A DNA stretch of 51,044 nt from Pseudomonas putida (lineage in GTDB: Bacteria; Pseudomonadota; Gammaproteobacteria; Pseudomonadales; Pseudomonadaceae): positions 1 to 51,044 of the forward strand of contig NZ_JANHLE010000036.1 of the NCBI RefSeq assembly GCF_028682475.1, written 5' to 3'. Below are positions 7,401-15,958 of this stretch, piece by piece. How positions within the stretch are numbered: position 1 is the stretch's first letter; each line of letters starts with the position of its first letter. A program made the translations under genes and the position numbers. Under the pieces are notes generated by a model that saw only the letters and a list, made by a program, of their open reading frames with translations, was not told the DNA's origin and ran no database searches.

Positions 7401-10309
7401 GCATCCACGCCATTCGCGAGTACAACAAATGCACCAGCAGTGACCCGCGTGAAGGCAGCGCCGAGTGCCCGGTGGCCAAGGCGCATCCGTTCTTCGGCCG
7501 CTACGGGCGCGCCGACTGGATGGGCGCGCGTACCGCCATGCAGCGCTGGTTCGCCGACCCGGTGGTCAATGTGCACAACGTCGACCGTGGCCTGGGGACC
7601 ATTTTCACCCACGACCACCTCGGCCCATCGACGCACCAGCAACTGGGCCTGTATGCCACGGTTCTGGCCGAGCCTGCCGGTTCGACCTGGTTCCACGCCG
7701 AAACCGGCGAGCAGCTGTACAACCCGGCGCTGCGCGAAGACGGCGGGCCGACTTCGTGGCAAGCCGTGGTGAAGACCGGCGACCATGACGGCGACGGTCG
7801 CAACGACAGCTACCGTGAGTTCTTCCTGGAGTACAGCGACTTCCAGCATGCCTACGAGGCCGGGGTGTATGTCGGTGCCGGTCCTGACGGTATTCCCAAT
7901 AGCCAGGCGTTCCCGGCAACCGCCGATACCTTCCGCTACGCGATCAACCCGCCGGTGCGGCAGAAGGCATCCAACTTGCTGGAGGCGGTGGTCGAGTCCC
8001 GCGGTGGCCTGTTCCCGGGCTGCCCGTCGCGGCCTTGCCCGCAAGCGATCTCGGTGGATGACCCGGGCATGTTCGTCGTCAACTACCGTAACGAGCCGTT
8101 GGGCCTGCGCGTCTACGACCCCTACAAGGTTGCACCGGACGGCAAGCGCGGCATGCAGGCCGACGGCCTCGGTGGTGACCTGGCGTTCGCCATGCAGAGC
8201 CGTACCGACCGTGCCATCCCGGCGATGAACCTGTCGCCGGCAGAGATCACTTCGGCAGTCGGTCCCACCGGTGGCACTACGCTGTTCCCGCCGCACATCA
8301 ACAAGGCCGGCGCCGAACCGGGTGATCCGTTCACGCCGATGCTGCGCACCTACTCCGGTGACAACGTGCGCTTGCGCATGCATGCCGGTGGTCATGAAGA
8401 GGAACACAACGTGACCCTGCATGGCGTCAAGTGGCTACAGAGCGGCTCGGGCTTCGGCAACAGCTCCAACTCGGGGTGGAAGTCCTCGCAGATGGTGGGT
8501 ATCTCCGAACAGCTGGGCTTCATGGCACCGGTGTCGATGATCTCCAGTTCAGCGTCGCCCAACGGTGATTACCTGTACTCGCTCGATGCCGCCCACGAAG
8601 GCTACTGGAACGGTATCTGGGGGGTGATGCGCAACTACACCACCAGCCGCAGCGATCTGTTCGCCTTGCCGAACAACCCGCAGCCAATGGCCGCGCGCAA
8701 CACCGTGGCGTTTGACGGCATCTGCCCGCGCTACACCACCAATGCCAACGGCATAGGTACCCGGCCAACCGTGCAACGCAGCTATGAAATCGTCGCGGCC
8801 CTGGCCAACGACATCCTCGGCAATCCGCTTGCGGTGAGCATCAATGACCCCAGTGGCGTCGGCCAGCACGTCGGCGGCCCGCTGAAGGCCAATGGCGGCA
8901 CCCTGGTCTACAACAGCCGGCGCACCAGCATCCCGCAGGTGACGGTGACCGACCCCGAAGATGGCGAAACCTTCACCATCGGTGGCCACAGTGGTCCGCT
9001 GCATGACCCGACCGCGATCCTCTATGTGCGCAAAGCCGACCTCGACCCGATCACCGGCAAGCTCAAAGCGGGTGTACCGATCGAGCCGCTGGTGCTGCGT
9101 GCCGCTGCCGGCGAGTGCCTGAAAGTCACCCTGGAAAACCGCCTGCCAATGGTGATGCCGGACCTGCCCAGCACTGCGGTGATGCATAACGTGGTCAAGC
9201 GTGACCGTCAGGGCAGCGAAGGCTCGACCGCCTTCAACAACAACCTGATGCGTCCGTCCAGCCATGTCGGCCTGCACACGCAACTGCTGGCCTATGACAT
9301 CACCAAGTCGGACGGCGTCAACGTCGGTCAGAACCCGGTGCAGACCGTACCGCCACGTACCGGCAGCAGCGGTGCCTACCCGAGCAAAGTGTTCCAGTAC
9401 TACGCCGGGCACCTGGAGCGTGAAGGCAAACCGGTGATGCAGATGGGGCGTTCGGTGGACAACATCAACACCACGGCCATCGAATTCGGCGGCCTCAACA
9501 TCACCCCGGCCGACGTCATCAAGCAGGGGCAGAAGGGGCTGATCGGTGGCATGAGCATCCTGCCGCAGACCGCGACCTGGACCGAAGACAGCGCCAGCCG
9601 CGCCTCGGCTACCGTGCAAGTACCCGGGCAGCCGGCCTACCGCGACTTCGCCACGCTTTGGCAGCGCTCGCTGAACATGCGCTGGGCGGATGGTCGGCCG
9701 GTGGAAGGCATGGCCACTGAAGGCAATGGCGTGGCGGGAGACCCGCAAGACAACTCCAACATGGCCATCAACTACAAGACCGAGCCGCTGTGGTTCCGCT
9801 TCGGCCTGGCCCCGGATGCGCCGTTCGGGCATGCCGATGGCAACGGCTGGGCGGATGTACCCAACGCCCACATGGCTTACAGCAATGCCCTGGTCGGCGG
9901 CGACCCGCAAACCCCGGTGCTGTGGGCCAAGCCTGGTCAGCCGTTCCGCAACCATGTGCTGATGCCCACCGGCGGCAGCCGCGGCGTTACTTATCAGCTC
10001 GATGGCCACCTGTGGCCGCTGCACAACTACCAGGCTGAGAAGTCCGATGCCAGCGGCTACCCTTTGAACTTGCCAGGTATTGGCTCGGTGCGCTTCGGCT
10101 TCAACCCGCAGGCGATGTTCATCGGCGCCCAGGAAAGCGTACTGCCCGCTGCGCACTTCAGCTTCATGGTGCCCAGTGCCGGGGGCAGCAACGCCGTACC
10201 CGGTGACTACCTGTTCCGCGACTATGCTGCCTACGGCAACGCCTCGGGACTGTGGGGGCTGCTACGGGTCAGCGAAGAGGCACCACCGACTACAGCGCCG
10301 GCGCAGTAA
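4454..10309 (+). CDS. Giant multicopper oxidase, candidate Mn(II) oxidase (MofA/McoA/MnxG type)
   Basis: 1951 residues, about four times a normal laccase, with a signal peptide ending near VSEA-AVRCE. It appears to be built of several cupredoxin domains. Copper-ligand motifs: HIFHLHGHQW near residue 490, YHCHFYPHFAQGM near 541, QHIHLPKWD near 950, HDHLGPSTHQQLGLY near 1053, and a weaker HNVTLHGVKW near 1318. Unusual parts are a Glu-rich insert at about 127-153, an Asp/Glu/His insert at about 640-655 and an EF-hand-like DHDGDGRND at 1110. ATG 4454 has GAGG nine bases upstream. Oxidases of this size in P. putida GB-1 (MnxG, McoA) and Leptothrix (MofA) oxidise Mn(II). The operon partners (cytochrome c, chaperone) recall mofABC. 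I cannot decide between mnxG and mcoA by eye; another metal or organic substrate remains possible. Confidence 0.85.
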   Translation: MTPIKGSVLTSLLITAATLGWQTVSEAAVRCERNLVANVVALDQPLMFNRLGAQNANGMMFALRRDVVDVNQVSLDNGGAAVPGKVTLRPDKRPRPIVLRVAAGDCLTVNLQNLLAYQANPNKHGIDHEEENEGEENEAEEAEGNEAAGEEGFVADEQVTDRHVGFQVNGMQAVNSIGDIAANTGRNGNFLVAPGGTRTYTLYAEREGAFAATSKGATFGGEGSAGNVSNGLFGQVVVLPKNARTYRNTLTEEEMRLATTGRAPTGQPIVDYQARYPQREPWIREGKAGSPIIAMVDGNEIINSETDAVVMGPNADGSFPPATYPLESIGKRNPAVPNRLEPFRDFAAQFTDEAAATQAFPGYWADPVMGHVLEPTRDSFMINYGSGGMGAEVVANRLGVGPMHDCLSCAYEEFFLSAHTVGDVAMLVDVPANVGLENIRPGQTPSADQVGVKASMALFPAEPANVNHSYIGDFVKFRNTHNGHEQHIFHLHGHQWLFNPNDDNSDYVDAQGIGPGAGYTYEIANGGSGNRNRVAGDAIYHCHFYPHFAQGMWSMWRVHDVFEEGTRLEVSSQGEDGYHTEPYALRSGKPAAGARALPDGEIIAGTPIPAIVPLPGKAMAPMPGMVSVIPKLGEPLVAANDDDEEGDDDSAHHDAAPRAVGSLALVDRTDANRNSDGSLKNPGYPFWIGGIESTVGQRPPTPPLDMLDPAKAQQLKSTGNALWANLDPAQVGGWDGGLPRHALDGISAGGEVDVTTTALDFTKQITKAKAVFLPEEGTDVEQAAMRFHSKLEHPSYAVLPGNQTVARNFRTNGAAPTAGAPFFEPCMDDRAKRLTQGAGVGEFNSGERLDGMSFTGSSTFTADRPRIYKGANIQFDAVYNKVGYHFPQARIISLWEDAWPVINKQRPPEPLVMRINTFDCVMYQHTNLIPSFYEMDDYQVRTPTDVIGQHIHLPKWDLTAADGSANGWNYEDGILSPGTVVERIHAIREYNKCTSSDPREGSAECPVAKAHPFFGRYGRADWMGARTAMQRWFADPVVNVHNVDRGLGTIFTHDHLGPSTHQQLGLYATVLAEPAGSTWFHAETGEQLYNPALREDGGPTSWQAVVKTGDHDGDGRNDSYREFFLEYSDFQHAYEAGVYVGAGPDGIPNSQAFPATADTFRYAINPPVRQKASNLLEAVVESRGGLFPGCPSRPCPQAISVDDPGMFVVNYRNEPLGLRVYDPYKVAPDGKRGMQADGLGGDLAFAMQSRTDRAIPAMNLSPAEITSAVGPTGGTTLFPPHINKAGAEPGDPFTPMLRTYSGDNVRLRMHAGGHEEEHNVTLHGVKWLQSGSGFGNSSNSGWKSSQMVGISEQLGFMAPVSMISSSASPNGDYLYSLDAAHEGYWNGIWGVMRNYTTSRSDLFALPNNPQPMAARNTVAFDGICPRYTTNANGIGTRPTVQRSYEIVAALANDILGNPLAVSINDPSGVGQHVGGPLKANGGTLVYNSRRTSIPQVTVTDPEDGETFTIGGHSGPLHDPTAILYVRKADLDPITGKLKAGVPIEPLVLRAAAGECLKVTLENRLPMVMPDLPSTAVMHNVVKRDRQGSEGSTAFNNNLMRPSSHVGLHTQLLAYDITKSDGVNVGQNPVQTVPPRTGSSGAYPSKVFQYYAGHLEREGKPVMQMGRSVDNINTTAIEFGGLNITPADVIKQGQKGLIGGMSILPQTATWTEDSASRASATVQVPGQPAYRDFATLWQRSLNMRWADGRPVEGMATEGNGVAGDPQDNSNMAINYKTEPLWFRFGLAPDAPFGHADGNGWADVPNAHMAYSNALVGGDPQTPVLWAKPGQPFRNHVLMPTGGSRGVTYQLDGHLWPLHNYQAEKSDASGYPLNLPGIGSVRFGFNPQAMFIGAQESVLPAAHFSFMVPSAGGSNAVPGDYLFRDYAAYGNASGLWGLLRVSEEAPPTTAPAQ

Positions 10310-10327
10310 GGGAAAGGGGGAGAGGTC

Positions 10328-12316
10328 ATGAATAAGAAAAATCGACCGTTGTACCTGGGCCTGATGGCCGGCTTGACCCTGATCGGTCTGGGGGTCAGCT
10401 ACGAGAGCTTGTGGTGCGACCCGCGCAGCGACTTGAGCAGCCCGGCCGAGAGCGATCCGCAGGCGCTGCACCGGCTCAGCCGCGACGGGGTCACCGTCGA
10501 GTTTGAAGCCCGGCCATTGGGCAGCGATGAGGTACTGACGGAGGGGGCATTTGCCAGTGTGCGTTTCAAAGTCACCGACCAGAACAGCGGCCAGCCGCTG
10601 TCGGGCGTATCCCCTGGTGCCTGGCTGGACCCGGCGCTGACCGGCGACGCCGCCAAGGACCGCAGCAAAAGCTGCAAGGCGCGGGTGGCGCTGTTTCTCA
10701 AAAGCAGTATCGGCGCGCGGCCGTTGCTGGACCTCAACAGCTACTTTTTACTGGTGCTGAACAAGGACGCCAGCCTGACCGTGATCGATCCGTCGGTCTC
10801 GGTCGGCGGGGTCACCAGCACCCTGGCGCGCATCGAACTGCCGGGCGTGCCCATGGACTGGGCGGCCAGCAACGACGACAAACAGGTGTTCGTGTCGATG
10901 CCGGAGCGCGGTGAAGTGGCGTTGATCGACACCGAGACCTTCCAGCGCGTGGGCAATATCGCGGCTGGCAAACAGCCGCTGCGGGTTGCCCTGCAACCCG
11001 ACCAGCGCCTGCTGTGGGTCGGCAACAATGCCAGCGATCCAGCATACAGTGGCGTCACGGTGATTGATGTCGGCAGCCGCAAAGCCATGAAGTTCTTTGC
11101 CACCGGTAGCGGTCATCACGAAATCGCCTTCAGTGCCGACTCGCGTTATGCCTTTGTCAGCAACCGCGACAGCGGCACCCTGAGTGTGATCGATGCCAGC
11201 GAGATGCGCCTGGTGAAAACCCTCAAGGTCGGCTCGCATCCCTTGTCGGTGGCCTATTCGGCGCTGTCGCAGGCGGTCTATGTGGCCGATGGCCGCGACG
11301 GCAGCATCAGTGTGATCGATGCCCGCAGCCATGAGCTGCGTCACCGGATCGAGGGCAAACAAGGCCTGGGGCCGATGCGCTTCAGCAGCGACGGGCGCTT
11401 CGGCATTGTCCTCAACACCCTGGAAAGCCAGGCGCTGGTGATCGACGCCAGTACCGACCGGCTGATCCACAGCCTGCCGGTGGCCGCCGAACCCTACCAG
11501 CTGACCTTCACCAAGGCCTATGCCTACATCCGTGGCCTGGCTTCGCCGAAGGTCACCATGGTCAACCTGAGCAGCCTCGGCGAGGGCCGCCAGCCGATCG
11601 TCCAGGGCTTCGAAGCCGGGGCAGCCGCGCCGCGCCAGGCCGGTGACCTGCCGCTGGCCCAGGGCCTGACCGTGGCCCGGGATGAGAACTCGGTGTTCGT
11701 GGTCAACCCGGTGGACAACACCACCTACTTCTATGCCGAAGGCATGAACGCACCGATGTCCGGTTACGCCAACCGCGGCCACAACGCCCGCGCGGCGCTG
11801 GTGGTCGACCGCAGCCTGCGCGAAGTGGCGCCGGGGGTCTACAGCTCGACCATCAAACTGCCGGCTGCCGGCACCTTCGATGTCGCCTTCCTGCTCAACC
11901 AGCCGCAGATCATTCACTGCTTCAGCACCGAGGTGGCCGCTTCGGCCACTGCACCGCACCGGCAGTTACCGCAGGTGGAGTTCATGCTGGAACCGAAGGT
12001 GGTGGTGCAGGGCAGCCCGTTTACCGCGCGCTTTCGCATCGTCGAAGGCAACGGCAGCCCGCGCAACGGCATCAAGGACCTGAGTGTGCGCTACTTCCTT
12101 GCGCCGTCATCACGGGCCCGTGACAGCCGCGTGCATGAAGTCGGCGATGGGGTCTATGAGGCGCCGCTGGAGCTGGCCGAGGCCGGTGCCTGGTATCTGC
12201 ATGTACAAGCGCCGTCTCTGGGCAGTGCTTTTGCCGAGAAAAACTACACCAGCCTGCGGGTATTGCCTGCCTCTGCTCAACAAGCGTCCGATTCGGGATC
12301 AAGGAGTGTGCGATGA
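10328..12316 (+). CDS. Exported beta-propeller (YncE/YVTN-like) protein with flanking Ig-like domains
   Basis: 662 residues. An N-terminal hydrophobic segment (LGLMAGLTLIGLGVSY) acts as signal or anchor. Residues 60-110 and the last 120 residues look like YtkA/FixH-type Ig domains (VTVEFEARPLG; VVVQGSPFTARFRIV). Between them lie YVTN-type propeller repeats such as GTLSVIDASEMRLVKTL and GSISVIDARSHELRHRI, at about residues 145-400. It should sit in the periplasm or at the outer surface. It starts 18 bases after the oxidase and overlaps the next gene by four bases. The role is not known; scaffolding or maturation of the oxidase is an inference from the operon. Confidence 0.7.
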   Translation: MNKKNRPLYLGLMAGLTLIGLGVSYESLWCDPRSDLSSPAESDPQALHRLSRDGVTVEFEARPLGSDEVLTEGAFASVRFKVTDQNSGQPLSGVSPGAWLDPALTGDAAKDRSKSCKARVALFLKSSIGARPLLDLNSYFLLVLNKDASLTVIDPSVSVGGVTSTLARIELPGVPMDWAASNDDKQVFVSMPERGEVALIDTETFQRVGNIAAGKQPLRVALQPDQRLLWVGNNASDPAYSGVTVIDVGSRKAMKFFATGSGHHEIAFSADSRYAFVSNRDSGTLSVIDASEMRLVKTLKVGSHPLSVAYSALSQAVYVADGRDGSISVIDARSHELRHRIEGKQGLGPMRFSSDGRFGIVLNTLESQALVIDASTDRLIHSLPVAAEPYQLTFTKAYAYIRGLASPKVTMVNLSSLGEGRQPIVQGFEAGAAAPRQAGDLPLAQGLTVARDENSVFVVNPVDNTTYFYAEGMNAPMSGYANRGHNARAALVVDRSLREVAPGVYSSTIKLPAAGTFDVAFLLNQPQIIHCFSTEVAASATAPHRQLPQVEFMLEPKVVVQGSPFTARFRIVEGNGSPRNGIKDLSVRYFLAPSSRARDSRVHEVGDGVYEAPLELAEAGAWYLHVQAPSLGSAFAEKNYTSLRVLPASAQQASDSGSRSVR

Positions 12317-12978
12317 AAATGCTCGATCGCTGCAGAATTTTCAGCCTCTGCCTGCTGGCCGTTGGTTGTGGTTTCGCCCAGGCCCATGGCGGTGTCGATC
12401 ACGGCGGCCATGATGACCACAGCGGCCATACCGCACCTGCTGCCCATCAGGAAAAGACCTCGGTGCGCTTTGCCGATGTCCAGCTGCTGGACCAGAACGG
12501 CATGCCGGTGCGCCTGGAGAAGGACCTAGTGGCTGACCGCCTGGTGGTCATGGGCTTTATCTACACCAGCTGCACCACGGTCTGCCCGGTGGTGTCCTCG
12601 ATCATGGCCAAGGTGCAGAAGCAACTGGGCGGGCGGGTCGGCGATGAGGTGCAGCTGGTATCGATCAGCGTTGACCCGCAACGCGACGACTCCAAGCGCC
12701 TGCAGGACTACGCCAAGGCCTTCCAGGTCGGGCCGGGCTGGAGCTGGCTGACCGGTACGCCCTATGCGGTGAATGAAACCCTCAAGGGCCTGGGCAGTTT
12801 CAGCGCCAACCTCAGCGAGCATCCGCCGCTGATCCTTGTCGGCGACGGTCGTAGCGGCAAGTGGACGCGGTTCTACGGCTTTACCGATCCGGCGCTGCTG
12901 GTCAGTGAAATCGATCGTCTCAGTGCCCGTCGTGTGCATGCCAAGCACACCGCTATCGCCCAGGAGGTGCTGCCATGA
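12313..12978 (+). CDS. SCO1/SenC family copper chaperone, His-rich N terminus
   Basis: 221 residues. The signal sequence contains LLAVGC, so it may be a lipoprotein, or it may be cut at AQA-HGG. A His-rich segment (residues about 24-45, HGGVDHGGHDDHSGH) precedes a thioredoxin-fold SCO domain. The Cu-binding CTTVC motif lies in FIYTSCTTVCPVV and the distal His in LSEHPPLILVGD. SCO proteins deliver copper to, or reduce thiols of, copper oxidases. Its place behind a multicopper oxidase suggests it loads that enzyme. Start and stop overlap its neighbours by four bases on each side (ATGA). Confidence 0.88.
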   Translation: MKMLDRCRIFSLCLLAVGCGFAQAHGGVDHGGHDDHSGHTAPAAHQEKTSVRFADVQLLDQNGMPVRLEKDLVADRLVVMGFIYTSCTTVCPVVSSIMAKVQKQLGGRVGDEVQLVSISVDPQRDDSKRLQDYAKAFQVGPGWSWLTGTPYAVNETLKGLGSFSANLSEHPPLILVGDGRSGKWTRFYGFTDPALLVSEIDRLSARRVHAKHTAIAQEVLP

Positions 12979-13631
12979 GCGCCGCAACTTCGGGCCGAGC
13001 GGTCATGCGCACGGCCGACTGGCTGGCCCTGGTCGCCTGCCTGTGGATCCTGAGTTCGGTGGCGTTTGCCCATGAAGGGCATGCGCCCGCGGCGAGCCCC
13101 AGCCCCAGTGCCGTCACGCCGACCGCTGGCACCCATGACGCCCAGACCTACTTCACCGACAGCCTGGTACAGGACCAGAACGGCCGTAGCCTGCGCTTTT
13201 ACTCTGATGTGCTGAAGGACCGGGTGGTGCTGCTCAATGTCATCTTCACCCACTGCAACGATGCCTGCCCGTTGATCACCCGCAAGTTGCGCGAGGTGCG
13301 CGAAGCGCTGGGCGAGGAGGCGGCCAGCAAGGTGACGTTCATCTCCTTGAGCAGTGACCCCACCAACGACACCCCGGAGGTGCTCAAGGCATTCGCCGAA
13401 AAGCAGGGTGTTGACGGCCCCAACTGGTTGTTCCTGACCGGTGACAAGGCGCAGATGGACCTGGTGCTGATGCGCCTTGGACACCTGATCCCCAGCCCCG
13501 AGCAACATTCGACCCAGCTGATCGCTGGCGATGTGGCCAACAAACGCTGGAGCAAGATCCGCCCCGACGCACCGCCCGTGGCCATTGCCCAGCGCCTGCA
13601 ACTGCTCTCGCAACCGCTGGCCGGACGTTGA
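12975..13631 (+). CDS. Second SCO1/SenC family protein
   Basis: 218 residues with a hydrophobic signal (LALVACLWILSSVAFA). The SCO thioredoxin fold shows CNDAC in VIFTHCNDACPLITRKL and a distal His in EQHSTQLIAGD. It is distinct in sequence from the SCO gene just upstream and lacks that protein's long His-rich start. Two SCO proteins in one operon may divide copper delivery and disulfide reduction, or serve type 1 and type 2/3 copper sites separately (inference). The start overlaps the upstream stop by four bases. Confidence 0.87.
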   Translation: MSAATSGRAVMRTADWLALVACLWILSSVAFAHEGHAPAASPSPSAVTPTAGTHDAQTYFTDSLVQDQNGRSLRFYSDVLKDRVVLLNVIFTHCNDACPLITRKLREVREALGEEAASKVTFISLSSDPTNDTPEVLKAFAEKQGVDGPNWLFLTGDKAQMDLVLMRLGHLIPSPEQHSTQLIAGDVANKRWSKIRPDAPPVAIAQRLQLLSQPLAGR

Positions 13632-13636
13632 ACATC

Positions 13637-15172
13637 ATGACCATGGCGCTGCGTACCGGGACCCTGCTGCTGATGCTGATCGCCAGCAGCGTTGCCCTGG
13701 CCCTGGACCTGACACCGGCGGAACTGGCAGGCAAACGTTTGTACCGCGAAGGCCTGTCGAGCAGCGATGCGCAGGTGTCGGCGCGGGTCGGTGCCGCCGA
13801 CATGCTGGTGCCGGCCAGCGTTGTGCCCTGTGGCAGTTGTCACGGTGCCGACGGGCTAGGGCGCGCCGAGGGCGGTGTACGGCCACCACTGCTGAGCTGG
13901 CAACGTCTGGCGCTCGGGCAGGGATTACGCAGCAGCAATGGCCGGACCTACCCGGCCTACACCGAGTCCAGCCTGGCGCGAGCGATTCAGCAAGGCCGCG
14001 ACCCGGCGGGCAATCGCCTGGATCCGGCGATGCCGCGCTTCGTCTTGAGCACGGCTGACCAGCGTAACCTCACGGCGTACCTCAAGCGTCTGGCCGATGA
14101 CCGCGATCCAGGCGTGGAGGAGCAGACGCTGCGCCTGGGTACCTTGTTGCCCACTGAGGGCCCGCTGGCGGGGTCGGCACGGGTGGTAGCGGCGGTGCTG
14201 GAGGACCGCATCGAACAACTTAACCGCCAAGGCGGCATTCATGGCCGTCAGTTGCAGTTGATCAATGTCGATCCCGGGCCCGATCCGGCCAGCGCCGAAC
14301 AGGCGCTCAGCCAGTTGCTTGAGCAGGCGCAGGTGTTCGCGTTGATTTCGCCGCTGGCGCCGGCCCTGGATGCGACCCTGGCCGTTCGCCTGGAGCAGGC
14401 GCGGGTCCCGATGATTGGCACGGCGCCGTTGCTGACCCGCAGCACGCAGATCTTTGACCCGTTACCCGGGCTGGATGAGCAGTTGCTGAGCCTGGCCGAC
14501 TATGCCCAGGTCAATCTGGCGCTGCGGCAGGCCGGTACGCGGATTATCTACACTGACCCGGCCCAGGCGAGCCTGGCCGCTCACCTTGAACAGCAACTGC
14601 AACATCGTGGCTGGAGCGACGTCAAGGCCCAGCCGCTGAGCGAACAGGCGCCGGAAGGGCAGGCGCTGTTCTTTCTTGGCCAGGGCGAAGATTTCGCCCG
14701 CCTGACCACACAGCTGCAACAGGTCGGTCGCACGCCCTACCTGTTTGCCGCCGCCAATCAGGTCTCCAGCCAGTTACCGCAAGTGCCTGATGCCTGGTCG
14801 CGGCGGGTGTTCCTGGCGTATCCCTTCGTCCCCGATGACTGGACGCCAACGGGGCGCCAGGCGCTGAGCGACATGCGCCAGCGCCAGGGGCTGGACGGTC
14901 GTCAGGGCGTGTTGCAGGTCAGCACCTGGTGTGCCGTGCAACTGCTCGGTGACGCGCTCAAGCGCGTCGGGCGTGATGCCAGCCGCGAAAAACTGATCCA
15001 GGCGCTGGAGGGCCTGCACGATGTCCAGACTGGCCTGACGCCGCCACTGAGCTTTGGCCCGGGCCGCCGTCAGGGGCTGGCCGGGGCGCATGTGGTGACC
15101 CTGGAAATGCCCGGCCCGGTGTTTTATCCGGTGGCGGCCTATCGTCCTGTCGCGGAGGTGAACGCGCCATGA
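13637..15172 (+). CDS. Cytochrome c fused to a periplasmic substrate-binding-like domain
   Basis: About 511 residues. After a signal peptide (LLLMLIASSVALA-LDL) a cytochrome c domain spans about residues 18-135, with one haem site, VVPCGSCHGADG, and a likely Met ligand in DPAMPRFVLS. From about residue 155 a type 1 periplasmic binding fold like branched-chain amino-acid receptors follows (LRLGTLLPTEGPLAGSARV; GIHGRQLQLI). The fusion could take electrons from the oxidase while sensing a ligand. Leptothrix mofC also encodes a cytochrome c next to a Mn oxidase gene (known). The ATG at 13637 is chosen; a TTG at 13628 overlapping the previous stop is also possible. Neither has a strong ribosome binding site. 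Confidence 0.78.
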   Translation: MTMALRTGTLLLMLIASSVALALDLTPAELAGKRLYREGLSSSDAQVSARVGAADMLVPASVVPCGSCHGADGLGRAEGGVRPPLLSWQRLALGQGLRSSNGRTYPAYTESSLARAIQQGRDPAGNRLDPAMPRFVLSTADQRNLTAYLKRLADDRDPGVEEQTLRLGTLLPTEGPLAGSARVVAAVLEDRIEQLNRQGGIHGRQLQLINVDPGPDPASAEQALSQLLEQAQVFALISPLAPALDATLAVRLEQARVPMIGTAPLLTRSTQIFDPLPGLDEQLLSLADYAQVNLALRQAGTRIIYTDPAQASLAAHLEQQLQHRGWSDVKAQPLSEQAPEGQALFFLGQGEDFARLTTQLQQVGRTPYLFAAANQVSSQLPQVPDAWSRRVFLAYPFVPDDWTPTGRQALSDMRQRQGLDGRQGVLQVSTWCAVQLLGDALKRVGRDASREKLIQALEGLHDVQTGLTPPLSFGPGRRQGLAGAHVVTLEMPGPVFYPVAAYRPVAEVNAP

Positions 15173-15813
15173 AACTGCTCACGCTGTTGTTATGCCTGGT
15201 AGCGCTGCAGGTGCAGGCCCAGGAGGGATTACCCGCCGCCCAGGTCAACGGCGTGGCGATCAGCCAGATGCGCCTGGAACATTACTTTGCCGACTACCTG
15301 CAAGCCCAGGGCCGGGCCCTGACCAGCATTCGCAACCCGAGCGTGTACAAGCGCTTGCGTGAGCAGGCACTCAATGACCTGATCGACAAGGAACTGCTCT
15401 GGCAGGAAGCCCAGCGCCAGGGCATCGAGATCAGCGACAGTGAGGTGGACACGCAGATCGAACAACTGCGTCAGGCACTGGGCACCGGCAAAAGTTTTGA
15501 GCAGCGTCTGGCCGATGCCGGTTTCGACAGCACTAGTTTTGCCGACTACACCCGCCATGAGCTGGCCGCACAGCAGGTCTTCATGCAGGCCTCTCAGGTG
15601 CCGGAGCCTGCTGCGCCCGAGGTCCGCGCTTTTTACCTGGCAAATGCGAATTCTTTTCAACAGCCACAGAACCAAAGTGCTAGCACTTCTGTCGAAGATG
15701 AGCAGGGGCTGGAACTGGCAAAACGTGTACTGATCGATCAACAACAGTCGCAAGCGCGTCATGCCTTGCTACAGCGTCTGCGTGACGCCGGGCAGGTGCA
15801 GCGACTTGACTGA
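15169..15813 (+). CDS. SurA-N-like periplasmic chaperone lacking a parvulin domain
   Basis: 214 residues. A signal peptide ends near VQA-QEGLP. The rest follows the helical SurA N-terminal domain: AQVNGVAISQMRLEHYF, LREQALNDLIDKELLWQEA and GIEISDSEVDTQIEQL. A SurA/PpiD protein would continue with a parvulin isomerase domain of about 90 residues, but here the protein ends after a short helical tail, so isomerase activity is doubtful. In Leptothrix, mofB next to mofA encodes a peptidyl-prolyl isomerase-like protein; this gene is probably its counterpart, helping the giant oxidase fold. It overlaps the upstream gene by four bases and is the last gene of the oxidase operon. Confidence 0.8.
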   Translation: MKLLTLLLCLVALQVQAQEGLPAAQVNGVAISQMRLEHYFADYLQAQGRALTSIRNPSVYKRLREQALNDLIDKELLWQEAQRQGIEISDSEVDTQIEQLRQALGTGKSFEQRLADAGFDSTSFADYTRHELAAQQVFMQASQVPEPAAPEVRAFYLANANSFQQPQNQSASTSVEDEQGLELAKRVLIDQQQSQARHALLQRLRDAGQVQRLD

Positions 15814-15825
15814 CGGCTCATCCGA

Positions 15826-15884
15826 CCCCCAATGTTGGGGATACCAGTGGAGGCAAAACGCCAGCCGGCCCCCAGGATTGGGGG
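15826..15884. promoter_or_regulatory. Two CCCC-N6-GGGG enhancer-like sites
   Basis: CCCC-AATGTT-GGGG (15827-15840) and CCCC-AGGATT-GGGG (15870-15883) have centres 43 bases apart, about four helical turns. They lie about 150 and 108 bases upstream of the start expected from the sigma-54 promoter at 15959. This is the clearest copy of the repeat shared with the oxidase promoter. Confidence 0.65.
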
Positions 15885-15958
15885 ACGGGCCTTGGCCCAT
15901 TTGCGTCTACTCTTAAAGAATCAACGACATAGCACATTGATAAGCGGTGTCTCTGGTC

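Noticed and set aside
6293..8422. A 709-codon open frame antisense to the multicopper oxidase
   Set aside because: Composition is the mirror of the oxidase codons, there is no ribosome binding site, and the sense frame has the copper motifs.
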